Assembly: GCA_900318035.1 (NCBI GenBank)
Contig: ONJC01000015.1
Span: forward strand, 32,187-96,186
Length of the DNA stretch: 64,000 bases
Reading direction: 5' to 3'
Source of the DNA: an uncultured Methanobrevibacter sp.
GTDB taxonomy: Archaea; Methanobacteriota; Methanobacteria; Methanobacteriales; Methanobacteriaceae
The position numbers were made by a program, and so were the translations under genes. Below, piece after piece: positions 9,354-18,140 of the stretch (the first letter of the stretch is position 1; every line of letters begins with the position of its first letter). The notes beneath the pieces were generated by a model. It was not told where the DNA came from, did not search any database, and saw only the letters and a program-made list of their open reading frames with translations.

Positions 9354-10397
9354 TTAAATCAATAAATAAACGTTATTGTCAATTCTGATGAGATTCACTT
9401 CTTCGCCAACATTCAAATCCGCAAATTCCTCTTTCATGTCCAAATCAACTGCGGAATAATCAACAGGATCCAAAATCTGTATGAACTGTGGGGATTTTGA
9501 AATTATTGATGCGGTTTCAATGTCCTCCGCTTTTTTGACAAGTTCAATGGCTTCCATGTTCTTCATTGGAATGTTGTGTTTCTTATGGGTTGTAATTTCC
9601 ACTGCGACAAGACTGTTTTTGCTTATGCTTTTCACCTGCATTGTCTTGCCTTCATATCTGATGAAATCGCTGATTTCAAACTCAGGAATTCTGACTGAAA
9701 TCCAGATTCTGTAAAGTCCCTTTCCGGTGGATTTGTCCTCGCTTATGAGTCTCGGAGATTCCTTTATGATTCCTCCAAACTCTTCCTTCAATGCTTCAGC
9801 TACCTTTTTACCGGTTTTAAAGGAACCTATGTAGTAATCATATCCCTCTTTGAGCTTGGCTATTTGGGGGCAGTATGCCAGTTTGTCTACTTTGGCCTGC
9901 TTTATCAGGGTTCTTTCAACAACCTCATCTGCTTTGGCATATTCTTCAGCTTTTATTTCTCTTTTGTCTGCCCTGAACTGAATCACGGTTTCATAATATC
10001 CTGCCTGAATTTTACTGCAGGTCGGACAGACGGTTTTTTTAATTTTGACCTGACAGTCATGTGTCTCTTCGATTCCAACGCCATGAACCTCGCCTGTAAC
10101 TTCAACAAAGCATTCAGCTATTGTGCCTTTAATCTGGTCAATTTCAAGGTTGATGATTTCATTTGAAACTTCATCTGCGATTTTTATATTTCGCTCAAGT
10201 GCCCTGTATATGATTTCGTCTTCAGGAATGAATTCGTCGCTCCATTTTCCCTCTTCCAGTTTGCTGTTGCAGTGGCTGCATATCTCAACTTCAATGTTTT
10301 TAGGTATTTCAATCATTTGAAATTCCTTTAAAAAACAGTCGATACAGATATCGCCGACCATTTCCTTATCGGTACTTCCGCACTCTGGACAAAACAT
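9354..10397 (-). CDS. NMD3-family ribosome-associated protein
   Basis: Archaeal homologue of eukaryotic Nmd3, the 60S subunit export adaptor. The 347-residue protein begins with paired zinc ribbons: CPECG...CIDC (residues 3-20) and [16 protein letters not shown] (about 40-55), and has a further CPTC pair in the middle. The C-terminal part is a chain of beta-rich segments (eIF5A/OB-like in the eukaryotic protein). Archaea have no nuclear export, so the role is presumably in large-subunit maturation or recycling; that is inference from the family. It lies 33 bases after aIF2-beta and 8 bases before TyrRS, consistent with one translation-related transcript. Confidence 0.88.
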   Translation of the reverse strand: MFCPECGSTDKEMVGDICIDCFLKEFQMIEIPKNIEVEICSHCNSKLEEGKWSDEFIPEDEIIYRALERNIKIADEVSNEIINLEIDQIKGTIAECFVEVTGEVHGVGIEETHDCQVKIKKTVCPTCSKIQAGYYETVIQFRADKREIKAEEYAKADEVVERTLIKQAKVDKLAYCPQIAKLKEGYDYYIGSFKTGKKVAEALKEEFGGIIKESPRLISEDKSTGKGLYRIWISVRIPEFEISDFIRYEGKTMQVKSISKNSLVAVEITTHKKHNIPMKNMEAIELVKKAEDIETASIISKSPQFIQILDPVDYSAVDLDMKEEFADLNVGEEVNLIRIDNNVYLLI

Positions 10398-10430
10398 AAT
10401 ATCAATAAAAATAAAATAAAAAAAGTAGAA

Positions 10431-10838
10431 TTATAATGATTTTAAAGGTGCTGTAGCACCGCAAGCAGCACATTTAAGCAAGAATATTCTACCTTCTCTG
10501 ATAATTCTGGTATCAGGTCTGTTGCACTCGTGGCAAATTACATATTTGTCCACATAATCTTCAATTCTTTCGTTGATTAGGTAATGTGTAAATTTACCCT
10601 GCAATATTGCTCTTTGACCTTCGATGTTTCCTGCAGTACCTAACTCTCTCATTAAGAATTTTAATAGATGCTGTGGGTCTCTGTTTAAACCTTCTGCAAC
10701 ATCCTTAAAGTTTTTGATAAAGGTTCTATTACCTTGGATATCTGAATAAGCTTTAGGAATTTTGAATCTTTTATGTTCAAATACTTCAGGAGGTAATTGG
10801 TCTATTGCTCTTTCTAATAAATCTTCATATTTGTCCAT
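10431..10838 (-). CDS. eif2b: Translation initiation factor aIF2 subunit beta
   Basis: Beta subunit of the heterotrimeric initiation factor that brings Met-tRNAi to the small ribosomal subunit. 135 residues, the normal archaeal size. The central alpha-beta domain includes [25 protein letters not shown] and [15 protein letters not shown]. The C-terminal zinc ribbon uses C102, C105, C123 and C126 (CHEC...CAAC). A strong AAGGAGA site precedes the ATG. It is the first gene of the leftward unit with NMD3, TyrRS and a small protein. Confidence 0.96.
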   Translation of the reverse strand: MDKYEDLLERAIDQLPPEVFEHKRFKIPKAYSDIQGNRTFIKNFKDVAEGLNRDPQHLLKFLMRELGTAGNIEGQRAILQGKFTHYLINERIEDYVDKYVICHECNRPDTRIIREGRIFLLKCAACGATAPLKSL

Positions 10839-11338
10839 GTTATCTCTCCTTAAAAAATCAGTATAAGTATAATATATTAATTTTAGTTTTAATCCTTTAT
10901 TAATGTATTGTATTTTTGGGATTTTTCATGAAATTTTTGTTTAGATATGAAACTAATGTTTGCCTATTAAAATATGAAACATAAAAACTATAGATTATTG
11001 ATTATAATATTTTGATATAGTTATATTAACATTAACTGCAGCTATTTGTTGTTTAAACATGTTTTTGATAAGTATTTGATGTATAAGTGGTAGGTTTGAA
11101 ATTAAAGTGATTTTCAATACTTTGGATGTCAATGTTTAACGTGCCACAAAAATGAATGCTAAAAAATCTGTTTGATTATATTAATGCAATGATTGATTAT
11201 CTTATATGGGATATTGGAACTTCTTTCTGTGTGGATAACGGCAACTTCAATGAAAAATAGATAGAACATGTATTAAACATTAAATTTATTATTCAATTCC
11301 AATATAATTTTAATTACCAAATAGGGGGAATATTTTTT
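10839..11338. other. 500-bp divergent intergenic region
   Basis: AT-rich gap between two divergent genes. It must hold the aIF2-beta promoter (leftward) and the acetolactate decarboxylase promoter (rightward; an AATATAATTTT TATA-like stretch lies about 35 bases before that ATG, followed by a strong GGGGG site). A 34-codon ATG frame at 11156-11260 (start MLKNLFDYINAM) exists but has no clear ribosome site or recognisable homology. No RNA gene was recognised. Confidence 0.5.
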
Positions 11339-12139
11339 ATGAATAAAAAAGTAATTTTTGCATTAATTGTAATTGGTTTGATTGCTATTTCAGCAGTCAG
11401 TGCTCAAAATTCATTATTCTTTAAGAATAATGACGATTCAATGTATCAAGTTTCTTTAATGCAGGCTTTCATGCATGGGGAATATGATGGAGTAGTCTCT
11501 GTGGGAGATTTTAAAAAACATGGGGACATTGGTCTTGGAACATTTGAAGGAGTAAACGGTGAGATGATAGTTCTGGACGGTGTTGTTTATCAGGCGGCGG
11601 CCGATGGAAGCATTAATGTCATGTCAGATAATGAAACCGTACCGTTTGGTACAGTCACCAAATTTGATGAGGATGGAAACATAACCAATATGACTGCTAA
11701 GGATTTCAACGATTTGACAAGTAAATTGAACAAAGAAATCGAAAAATACGGTACAAACAATATGTATGTCATCAAAATCAAAGGTGATTTTTCAAACATA
11801 ACTGTCAGAAGCGTTGAAAAACAGGAAAAACCATATAAGGAATTCACAGATGTTGCAGCAGTAGACCAAAAGGTATTCAACCACACTGACCAGACCGGAA
11901 CAATTGTTGCAGTATACTTCCCAGAGTACATGAATGAGTTGAACATGCACGGTTGGCACCTTCATTTCCTTTCTGACGATAAGGCAAAAGGAGGACACGT
12001 TCTTGGATTCAATAACTTTAAGGGAACAGGTCAGATTGATGAAATTCATGAATTCAACATGATACTTCCAACCGATGATTCATTTGCAAATATGAATTTC
12101 ACCGAGAACATGACCAGTAAAATCAATAGTGTAGAATAA
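11339..12139 (+). CDS. Secreted alpha-acetolactate decarboxylase-like protein
   Basis: A 266-residue protein with an N-terminal signal peptide (KKVIFALIVIGLIAIS, cleavage likely after AVSA). The rest matches the BudA/AldC family, which converts acetolactate to acetoin. Family landmarks seen are GVVSVGDFKKHGDIGLGTF, the NGEMIVLDG strand, and the zinc-binding stretch GWHLHFLSDDKAKGGHVLGF with three histidines. The last residue is Glu, matching the C-terminal Glu that approaches the metal in bacterial enzymes. In the strand GTIVAVYFPEY the position normally occupied by a conserved Arg (GFRxP) appears to be Tyr, so activity may be altered. It is monocistronic, with its own strong ribosome site and a terminator hairpin. 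Export of such an enzyme by a methanogen is unusual. Confidence 0.85.
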   Translation: MNKKVIFALIVIGLIAISAVSAQNSLFFKNNDDSMYQVSLMQAFMHGEYDGVVSVGDFKKHGDIGLGTFEGVNGEMIVLDGVVYQAAADGSINVMSDNETVPFGTVTKFDEDGNITNMTAKDFNDLTSKLNKEIEKYGTNNMYVIKIKGDFSNITVRSVEKQEKPYKEFTDVAAVDQKVFNHTDQTGTIVAVYFPEYMNELNMHGWHLHFLSDDKAKGGHVLGFNNFKGTGQIDEIHEFNMILPTDDSFANMNFTENMTSKINSVE

Positions 12140-12166
12140 CTCTCTTTGAGTTATTTCTTTTTTTAT
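12135..12166 (+). terminator. Terminator after the acetolactate decarboxylase gene
   Basis: Perfect 8-bp stem AATAACTC / GAGTTATT with a 5-nt loop, overlapping the stop codon, followed by a run of T (TTTCTTTTTTTATTT). Reads as a strong stem plus oligo-T terminator. Confidence 0.65.
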
Positions 12167-12279
12167 TTAATAATCTCTGTCATCTAAAGAATAAGGATTC
12201 AAATTTCCAAGTTAATCTCATCAAAGGATATATGGGGTATTTTACCATTTTAAGGTCTAAAAAAAATAATGGGGAAATA

Positions 12280-14280
12280 TTAAGCACGCTTAAGATATCC
12301 TGTGGTTGGGAAGTAAATCAATCCTTTCTGATTCAAGTTTCTAACAATTGTTTCGACCTTTTCTTCACTCATGTCGTATTTGTCTGCCATATTGGAGACC
12401 AGAACGTTCATAGGTGCCTGGTCACCGTATTCCTCTTCCAAAAGGCCGACTTCTTCCATTACCTTTTGCATTTTTTCTCTCTCGGAAGTAGGTGTTCTTC
12501 CTTCCATAACTTCAATGTCGATTTCTCCGGTTTCAGGATCTACTCCAACTTCCCTAAGACATGCCATTTGTAGTCTTACAGCTTTTTCAGCATCTTCTTT
12601 ATCGACGGTCTCTTTAAGTTTGATTTTGGCGCTTGCTTCCGCCAGACGGATGATAGCTTCTAGCTGTCTTGCAGTAATAGGAACTGGGGCCTGCTCTTCT
12701 GAATTGCTGTTTCTTGTGCTTACGTAGAATTCCCTTAAGACTGTATTTGCATCATCGGTTAGTTTCGGATTGACATTTTTACGGGCATAAGCAATATATT
12801 TTCTGAGCAGTTCCGGTTCAATTTCATAATCAACAGTATTTGACTGGTGTATTTTCAAAATGTGGTCTGCTAATTTTGTATCTCCTTCAATGCTTGGTTT
12901 GTCTTCAATTACAAAAATCAAATCAAAACGGGAAAGGATTGGTGAAGGCAAATCAATCTGTTCTGCGAGCACTTTGAATCTGTCAAATCTTCCGAATTTA
13001 GGGTTTGCAGCTGCAAGAACGGAACACCTTGAATTTAATGTAGCCATAATTCCGGCTTTTGCAATACTTACGGTCTGCTGCTCCAGCGCTTCGTGAAGTG
13101 CAGACCTGTCTTCTGACCTCATCTTGTCCAATTCGTCAACACAAACATTACCCTGATCTCCAAGTACAAGTGCACCGGCCTCTAAGGACCATCCGCCGAG
13201 TTCGTCCCTAACAGCGGCTGCGGTCAAACCTGCACCACTTGTACCCTTACCACTGGTATAGATACTTCTTGGAGCAAGCCTTGAAACATATTTCAATATC
13301 TGAGATTTACCAATACCTGGGTCCCCTACAATCAAAATGTGAATGTCTCCCCTGAGCTTGGTTTCATCTTCAAGCTGTTTTGCAGCTCCTCCAAATAACT
13401 GAAGAGCAATAGCTTCTTTTACATCGCGATATCCTCTAATTGAAGGTGCGGTTGATTTGATTATTTTATCGTAGATGTTAGGGTCTTTGGACAGTTCGAT
13501 AATCTTTTCCTCATCCTCTTCTGAGAGCTGAAGTTCTTCAAATTCCTGTTCCAGCGGTTCGATATGATTCACGTAAATGTAATTTTTAAATTTGCCGCTT
13601 CTTTCTTCCCTGAAGGTTTTCAATGTTCCGGTAATCCTTACTTTGTCTCCGGGATTCAACTCATCCACCAGATCGTCTTCAAGAACCATCAGCATCTGTT
13701 TAGGTTCTGTTCCTCCGGATAGATTTTCCAGAGGTTCCTGCATTCTGGCAGTTTGTGTGTCGATGTATTTTGATTCCTCCTGAAGCAGTCTGAATGATCT
13801 TCCACCACATTCACTGCATAGGGAAGGTTCTATAATTCTGTTTCCTGAACTCTGTTCGACCTCATGCAATCTCATACATCCTCTACATTCAAAAACACCG
13901 GTTTCTATACGAGGTCTTATTTCATCAGTTTTTCTAACGATTCCATCTGCTGCAACAAATGTCCCGATATATTTGCTTAACAAATCCTTCAGCTGGATTA
14001 CGTTGGAAAGATTTTCGAAACGAATGTTTAAATCGGCATCCTTCACCAGGGGGTCGATGTTTTTGATGGCTGTTTGGGCGGCCTCAATAACCTCTTCGGG
14101 TTTTTCTATCAATAAATCCGCCAAGTCAGGATCGAATAATTCCAGTGTATTGTAATCCACACTGAGTGAACGCTCATCGGGGTATTTCTCCAGTATTTCG
14201 AATACATCATCCTTGTATGATGTTGCGAAAAATTCTTCAAATTTTCTTATTGATGTTTGAGATTTTGCAGTAGAATTCAT
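12280..14280 (-). CDS. mcm: MCM replicative helicase
   Basis: The hexameric 3'-5' helicase that unwinds DNA at archaeal replication forks. 666 residues, normal for the family. The N-terminal domain has a zinc site C132, C135, C155, C158 (CRGC...CSEC) and the OB-fold with the beta-hairpin. The AAA+ core has Walker [10 protein letters not shown] (319-327), Walker [10 protein letters not shown], sensor [10 protein letters not shown] and the arginine finger SRFDL. The C-terminus is the winged helix ending [15 protein letters not shown]. It is transcribed alone, divergent from a small membrane protein gene. No Orc1/Cdc6 gene or origin repeats lie nearby. Confidence 0.97.
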   Translation of the reverse strand: MNSTAKSQTSIRKFEEFFATSYKDDVFEILEKYPDERSLSVDYNTLELFDPDLADLLIEKPEEVIEAAQTAIKNIDPLVKDADLNIRFENLSNVIQLKDLLSKYIGTFVAADGIVRKTDEIRPRIETGVFECRGCMRLHEVEQSSGNRIIEPSLCSECGGRSFRLLQEESKYIDTQTARMQEPLENLSGGTEPKQMLMVLEDDLVDELNPGDKVRITGTLKTFREERSGKFKNYIYVNHIEPLEQEFEELQLSEEDEEKIIELSKDPNIYDKIIKSTAPSIRGYRDVKEAIALQLFGGAAKQLEDETKLRGDIHILIVGDPGIGKSQILKYVSRLAPRSIYTSGKGTSGAGLTAAAVRDELGGWSLEAGALVLGDQGNVCVDELDKMRSEDRSALHEALEQQTVSIAKAGIMATLNSRCSVLAAANPKFGRFDRFKVLAEQIDLPSPILSRFDLIFVIEDKPSIEGDTKLADHILKIHQSNTVDYEIEPELLRKYIAYARKNVNPKLTDDANTVLREFYVSTRNSNSEEQAPVPITARQLEAIIRLAEASAKIKLKETVDKEDAEKAVRLQMACLREVGVDPETGEIDIEVMEGRTPTSEREKMQKVMEEVGLLEEEYGDQAPMNVLVSNMADKYDMSEEKVETIVRNLNQKGLIYFPTTGYLKRA

Positions 14281-14400
14281 TATATTCTTATTAATATTTC
14301 ACACTATAAAAAAATATTGCTGTATGGGATAAGTAAAAAATATATACTTAGAATAATAAAGTTAATAGTTACATAAACCATATGTAAATTTGAGGTTATT

Positions 14401-14820
14401 ATGAGAAAATCAAGATTAAGCTTATTCAAATCCACTTCTATGTTAATTTCTGTTGTTGGGATTATTATGATAGTTTCAACAATCATAGTTGTAGCGTATG
14501 TGGGTTATAGCACTGTTTCATCAGGAATCACTAATGAAATCTCTTCCGGAAATCAATATGATGAGCTTGCACAGCTAAAATCATCATATTCAGACCTGGC
14601 AGTTAAGTTCGATAATGTTAAGGCCACTTATTATTCCGGCAGCGCTGATGATGTTCAAACATACAACAATGCTAAAATCGAATTGTCTCGAGCAGAATCT
14701 GCAATTGAAAATGTTCAAAGTGCATTGGATGCCGGTAAGCCATCTAATGAAGTAGACAGCAGAATCAGTTTTGCTAAAGAGAAATTGGATGCAGCCAATA
14801 CCGCATACAATAATCTTTAA
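14401..14820 (+). CDS. Small membrane-anchored coiled-coil protein
   Basis: A 139-residue protein of unknown function. One transmembrane segment lies near the N-terminus ([22 protein letters not shown], about residues 18-40). The remainder (about 55-135) is predicted extracytoplasmic by the positive-inside rule and consists of heptad-like helices ([36 protein letters not shown]). A GAGGTTAT site precedes the ATG. Its stop codon overlaps that of the convergent FtsJ gene by 3 bases within a 4-bp overlap. A pilin-like or structural cell-envelope role is possible, but no class III signal motif is present. Confidence 0.7.
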   Translation: MRKSRLSLFKSTSMLISVVGIIMIVSTIIVVAYVGYSTVSSGITNEISSGNQYDELAQLKSSYSDLAVKFDNVKATYYSGSADDVQTYNNAKIELSRAESAIENVQSALDAGKPSNEVDSRISFAKEKLDAANTAYNNL

Positions 14821-15452
14821 TTTTTATTTTCTTTTCTATTTTTTTTAGGCCTATATTTGAGGCCGACAACATACATTTCAGAACTTTTTTTACGTGATGA
14901 TGCTGGTTTTGTAGTTTTAACCTGTCTGAATTTGCCTTTCAGTGAATCCAACATTGATTTGTATTCGGGGCCCTGAAATACTTTCATGACCAGGTTGCCT
15001 TTCTCTTCAAGGATATTTTCTGCAATTTCAATGACTGCATTTGTCAAATCGATTGACCTCAGCTGGTCGATATTTTTGATTCCGCACAGTGATGGTGAAG
15101 CGTCAGACATTACAACCTTTGCTTTTCCTCCAATCAGTTCAATGATTTTTTCCTGAACTTCAGGTGTTGTAAAGTCGCCTCTGATTCCATAATAGTTCTC
15201 TTCATGGAATTTTTTAAATCTGTTTAAATCAACACCGACCACGATGCCGTCTTCACCAACTTTTTCCAAAGCCACCTGTGACCATCCTCCTGGGGCAGCC
15301 CCTAAATCTACAACAGTATTTCCCTGTTTTATGATTTTAAACTTCTTGTCAAGTTGTTTGAGTTTATATGATGCTCTTGAACGATAATCTTCCTGTTTTG
15401 CTCTTTTATAATATGGGTCCTTATGCTTTTCCACTTGCCATCTGCTTCCCAT
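14817..15452 (-). CDS. rlmE: FtsJ/RlmE-like 2'-O-ribose RNA methyltransferase
   Basis: SAM-dependent 2'-O-methyltransferase acting on rRNA (U2552-type site in bacteria) or on tRNA. The core begins [15 protein letters not shown] (the catalytic Lys of the K-D-K-E tetrad), then SAM motif [27 protein letters not shown] (catalytic Asp) and NLVMKVFQG (catalytic Lys). 211 residues. I choose the ATG at 15452 because [19 protein letters not shown] is the conserved family start and a GGGAT site sits just upstream; the frame stays open further upstream only because it overlaps the previous gene. It starts one base after the stop of the phosphodiesterase gene, so the two form an operon. Confidence 0.92.
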   Translation of the reverse strand: MGSRWQVEKHKDPYYKRAKQEDYRSRASYKLKQLDKKFKIIKQGNTVVDLGAAPGGWSQVALEKVGEDGIVVGVDLNRFKKFHEENYYGIRGDFTTPEVQEKIIELIGGKAKVVMSDASPSLCGIKNIDQLRSIDLTNAVIEIAENILEEKGNLVMKVFQGPEYKSMLDSLKGKFRQVKTTKPASSRKKSSEMYVVGLKYRPKKNRKENKN

Positions 15453-15453
15453 T

Positions 15454-15984
15454 TCAATCCCTCTTGAATTTGTCAAAATCCAGTGCACTGCACACAGGTG
15501 ATCCGATTTTAACGATTTGCACGTCCACTTCCTTATTGTGTATTTCAAGAAGCATCACTGTCCTGTCGGCAAGTCTTGGCACAATCGGACTTCCCGGATT
15601 GATTAACAACACTCCGTCTGTCTGCTCGATTTTTGGCTGGTGTGAGTGACCGGATACTAATATGTCAACATCAAGTTGCTTTGCCAAATACACCAGTTGC
15701 TGTGTGTCTGCTCTTGGATAGACTTCTCCATGGACAATTCCGATTTTAACACCTTCAACCTCCAATGTTTTGGCTTTTGGCAGATTAATTCCATTGACTC
15801 TGTCCATATTTCCCTGAACGGCCATGACTGGTGCAATCTTTTCCAATTCTTCGACAACGTCAAGTGAAGTCAAATCTCCTGCATGTAAAATCAAATCAAC
15901 ATCGCTGAATGCATCGATAACATTCTGAGGTATTATTCTGGCCCTGTCCGGGATATGGGTGTCTGAAATTAAACCGATTAACAT
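15454..15984 (-). CDS. YfcE/MJ0936-family metallophosphodiesterase
   Basis: A calcineurin-like phosphoesterase of 176 residues. All metal-binding motifs are visible: GLISDTH (D-x-H), HAGDLT (GD), VQGNMD (GN-D), VHGEVY (GH-like, first His), SGHSHQP (GHxH). Family members hydrolyse phosphodiesters such as bis-pNPP or 2',3'-cyclic nucleotides in vitro with Mn or Ni; the cellular substrate is not settled. The first gene of a two-gene operon with the FtsJ methyltransferase, which suggests a link to RNA metabolism, but that is inference. Confidence 0.9.
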   Translation of the reverse strand: MLIGLISDTHIPDRARIIPQNVIDAFSDVDLILHAGDLTSLDVVEELEKIAPVMAVQGNMDRVNGINLPKAKTLEVEGVKIGIVHGEVYPRADTQQLVYLAKQLDVDILVSGHSHQPKIEQTDGVLLINPGSPIVPRLADRTVMLLEIHNKEVDVQIVKIGSPVCSALDFDKFKRD

Positions 15985-16066
15985 AATTATCTTTTCCTTA
16001 ATAATTCAATTAATTATTTGTTTATTATCATTTTTAAATATTTAAATAAAAAATATTATAAATTCA

Positions 16067-16082
16067 TAAAAACATATATAAT
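16067..16082 (+). promoter_or_regulatory. purP promoter (BRE/TATA-like)
   Basis: AAAACATATATAATAT lies about 27-42 bases before the purP ATG. It fits an archaeal TATA box with A-rich BRE. A strong AGGAGAG ribosome site follows before the ATG. The short distance implies a brief leader. Confidence 0.45.
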
Positions 16083-16108
16083 ATCATCATTCTTTTAGGA
16101 GAGATATA

Positions 16109-17200
16109 ATGGGAGAAGTTAAAAAGGAAGACATATTGGATATTTTGGCTAAATATGACAAAAGCGAAATCACAATAGCCACCCTTGGAAGCCACACTTC
16201 TTTACACATTTTGCAAGGTGCTAAGGAAGAAGGATTTAGAACAGCTATTGTTTGTGAAAAAGGAAGAGAAGTTCCATATCAACGTTTTGATGTAGCTGAC
16301 GAATACATCATAGTTGATGAATTTAAAGACATTGTAAATGAGGATGTACAGCAACAGCTTAGAGATATGAACGCAATTGTCGTGCCTCACGGATCTTTTG
16401 TTGCATATGCTGGACTTGATAATGTTGAAGACAAGTTCAATGTTCCGATGTTCGGTAACAGGGATGTACTCAGATGGGAAGCTGAAAGGGATAAGGAAAG
16501 AGCACTTCTTGTAGAAGGAGGCGTAAGAATTCCATTCAAATACAACAGCCCTTCAGAAATCGACAGACCGGTAATGGTTAAATTCCCTGGTGCAAGAGGT
16601 GGAAGAGGTTACTTTGTAGCATCATCTACCGAAGAATTTGATGCAAAAATCGAAGCAATGAAAGCACGTGGATGGTTGGAAGACAGCGATGTAGAAGCCG
16701 CACACATTGAAGAATATGTTTCAGGATGTAACTACTGTATACACTATTTCTACTCTGCACTTGACGATAAAGTTGAATTAATGGGTATGGATACAAGATA
16801 CGAATCAAGTATTGATGGTTTTGTAAGAATGCCTGCTAAAGATCAGTTAGACATTGACTTAAGCCCATCTTATGTTGTTACAGGTAACCACCCTGCTGTT
16901 ATCCGTGAATCTTTACTCCCACAAGTATTTGACATTGCTGATAAATTAACAGAAAGTGCTAAAAAATTAGTTGCTCCTGGATTAAACGGTCCATTCTGTA
17001 TGCAAACCTTAGTAAACGATAATTTGGAAGTAATCTGTTTTGAAATCAGTGCAAGAACTGACGGTGGTACAAACACATTTATGGACGGTTCTCCTTACTC
17101 CTACTTAACCTACGGTAAACCGATGAGTATGGGCAGAAGGGTAGCTGTTGAAATTAAAAGAGGAATAGAAAGAGATGAATTAGAAAAAATAATAACATAA
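16109..17200 (+). CDS. purP: PurP, formate-dependent AICAR formyl ligase
   Basis: 5-formaminoimidazole-4-carboxamide ribotide synthetase: ATP, formate and AICAR give FAICAR, the archaeal replacement for the transformylase half of PurH. 363 residues, usual length. The N-terminal domain has ITIATLGSHTSLHILQGAKEEGF, the family signature. The ATP-grasp part includes PVMVKFPGARGGRGYFVA and the metal-binding end CFEISARTDGGTNTF. Monocistronic with its own promoter, a strong ribosome site and a terminator. Confidence 0.96.
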   Translation: MGEVKKEDILDILAKYDKSEITIATLGSHTSLHILQGAKEEGFRTAIVCEKGREVPYQRFDVADEYIIVDEFKDIVNEDVQQQLRDMNAIVVPHGSFVAYAGLDNVEDKFNVPMFGNRDVLRWEAERDKERALLVEGGVRIPFKYNSPSEIDRPVMVKFPGARGGRGYFVASSTEEFDAKIEAMKARGWLEDSDVEAAHIEEYVSGCNYCIHYFYSALDDKVELMGMDTRYESSIDGFVRMPAKDQLDIDLSPSYVVTGNHPAVIRESLLPQVFDIADKLTESAKKLVAPGLNGPFCMQTLVNDNLEVICFEISARTDGGTNTFMDGSPYSYLTYGKPMSMGRRVAVEIKRGIERDELEKIIT

Positions 17201-17217
17201 TTTTGTTATTATTTTTT
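17184..17217. terminator. Bidirectional terminator between purP and a membrane gene
   Basis: Perfect 14-bp inverted repeat AAAAAATAATAACA / TGTTATTATTTTTT with a 6-nt loop. It covers the stop codons of purP (rightward) and of the convergent 155-aa gene. A/T symmetry gives a U-rich tail on both strands. Confidence 0.7.
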
Positions 17218-17676
17218 AAATATTTTATCTACAAAAGTTGTTTTTTCATTTGTTTTTTGAACTTCAGCTTTTTTCTTTTTATTTTTATTTTTATTTTTAC
17301 CGATTTTTTGCTGTTTTTCAAATTCTACTTTTGCTTTTTCACGGCTTGCTTTTGTCCATGCACCAACAAGACCAACCATTGCTCCGACAAGGATAATCAA
17401 ACCAACAACAGCATATATTCCGGTTTCACTTACAAAAAATCCGGTAGGTTGGCCAAAGTATCCTTCCAAATATAATATTGCAATAGGTGTTGATGCAAGC
17501 GCACCCATCAATGTTCCCATTTTAAGGTTTCCTTGTCCGTATCCAGCATATAAAAGTCCTATTGCTGAGAATGGGTATAACCAGTCATTATATTGAAATC
17601 CGAATAGTATAAATGCAGTAGCTATTGCTGCTCCGAATACCAATGCTTTCATATTTAATCCTAAATCATATCTCAT
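17209..17676 (-). CDS. Membrane protein with basic cytoplasmic tail
   Basis: A 155-residue protein with about four transmembrane segments: MKALVFGAAIATAFILFGF, YPFSAIGLLYAGYG, LMGALASTPIAILYLEGYF and IYAVVGLIILVGAMVGLVGAW. A strongly basic, lysine-rich tail (KKQQKIGKNKNKNKKKK-like) of about 40 residues follows, presumably cytoplasmic. I recognise no enzyme motif. It is the second gene after a DUF5518-like protein (18-base gap), so the two membrane proteins probably act together. In-frame Met at residues 1 and 9 are both possible starts. Confidence 0.7.
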   Translation of the reverse strand: MRYDLGLNMKALVFGAAIATAFILFGFQYNDWLYPFSAIGLLYAGYGQGNLKMGTLMGALASTPIAILYLEGYFGQPTGFFVSETGIYAVVGLIILVGAMVGLVGAWTKASREKAKVEFEKQQKIGKNKNKNKKKKAEVQKTNEKTTFVDKIFKK

Positions 17677-17694
17677 TATATGTCTCCACGAAAT

Positions 17695-18069
17695 TTAATT
17701 TCTATTTTTGGAGGATATCGCTCCTCCGATTGCTCCTGTAATTCCCATGACAATGGCATAATAAATCAGTTCACTTATGACTACGCCTAAACTGGAAATT
17801 CCTGAGGTTGTAAATCCGGTAATGCCTCCAAACAGTCCGAATAAGCTTCCGCCTAATGTTGCAGATAAGACAAATAATATTGCACAGACGATTGTACCGA
17901 ACGCTCCTGCAAGGGCAGCATTCCACATTCCTCCAAGAATTCCGCTCTTGGCAATATATCCTGTGATAAATCCTACAATCAGCAATCCTACAAATTCATA
18001 ATGTGAAAAGAAGGATTCCACAAATACTGCCAATATAAATCCAATAATAACTGCCTTCCACTTTGTCAT
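17695..18069 (-). CDS. DUF5518-like membrane protein
   Basis: A 124-residue glycine-rich integral membrane protein with four predicted segments (KAVIIGFILAVFVESFF, FVGLLIVGFITGYIA, AALAGAFGTIVCAILFVLSA, LIYYAIVMGITGAIGGAI). The pattern fits the DUF5518 family common in methanogens and haloarchaea; function unknown. Short gap to the downstream membrane gene, same strand. Confidence 0.7.
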   Translation of the reverse strand: MTKWKAVIIGFILAVFVESFFSHYEFVGLLIVGFITGYIAKSGILGGMWNAALAGAFGTIVCAILFVLSATLGGSLFGLFGGITGFTTSGISSLGVVISELIYYAIVMGITGAIGGAISSKNRN

Positions 18070-18140
18070 GGTATCACTTAAAAGATGAAATTATATTGGT
18101 ATTTATTCATTTATTCATTTATTACTTTTTTGTTTTTTGT

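Noticed and set aside
11156..11260. 34-codon ATG frame in the 10.8-11.3 kb intergenic region
   Set aside because: No clear ribosome site, no homology recognised and length within chance for AT-rich DNA; noted in the intergenic entry only.
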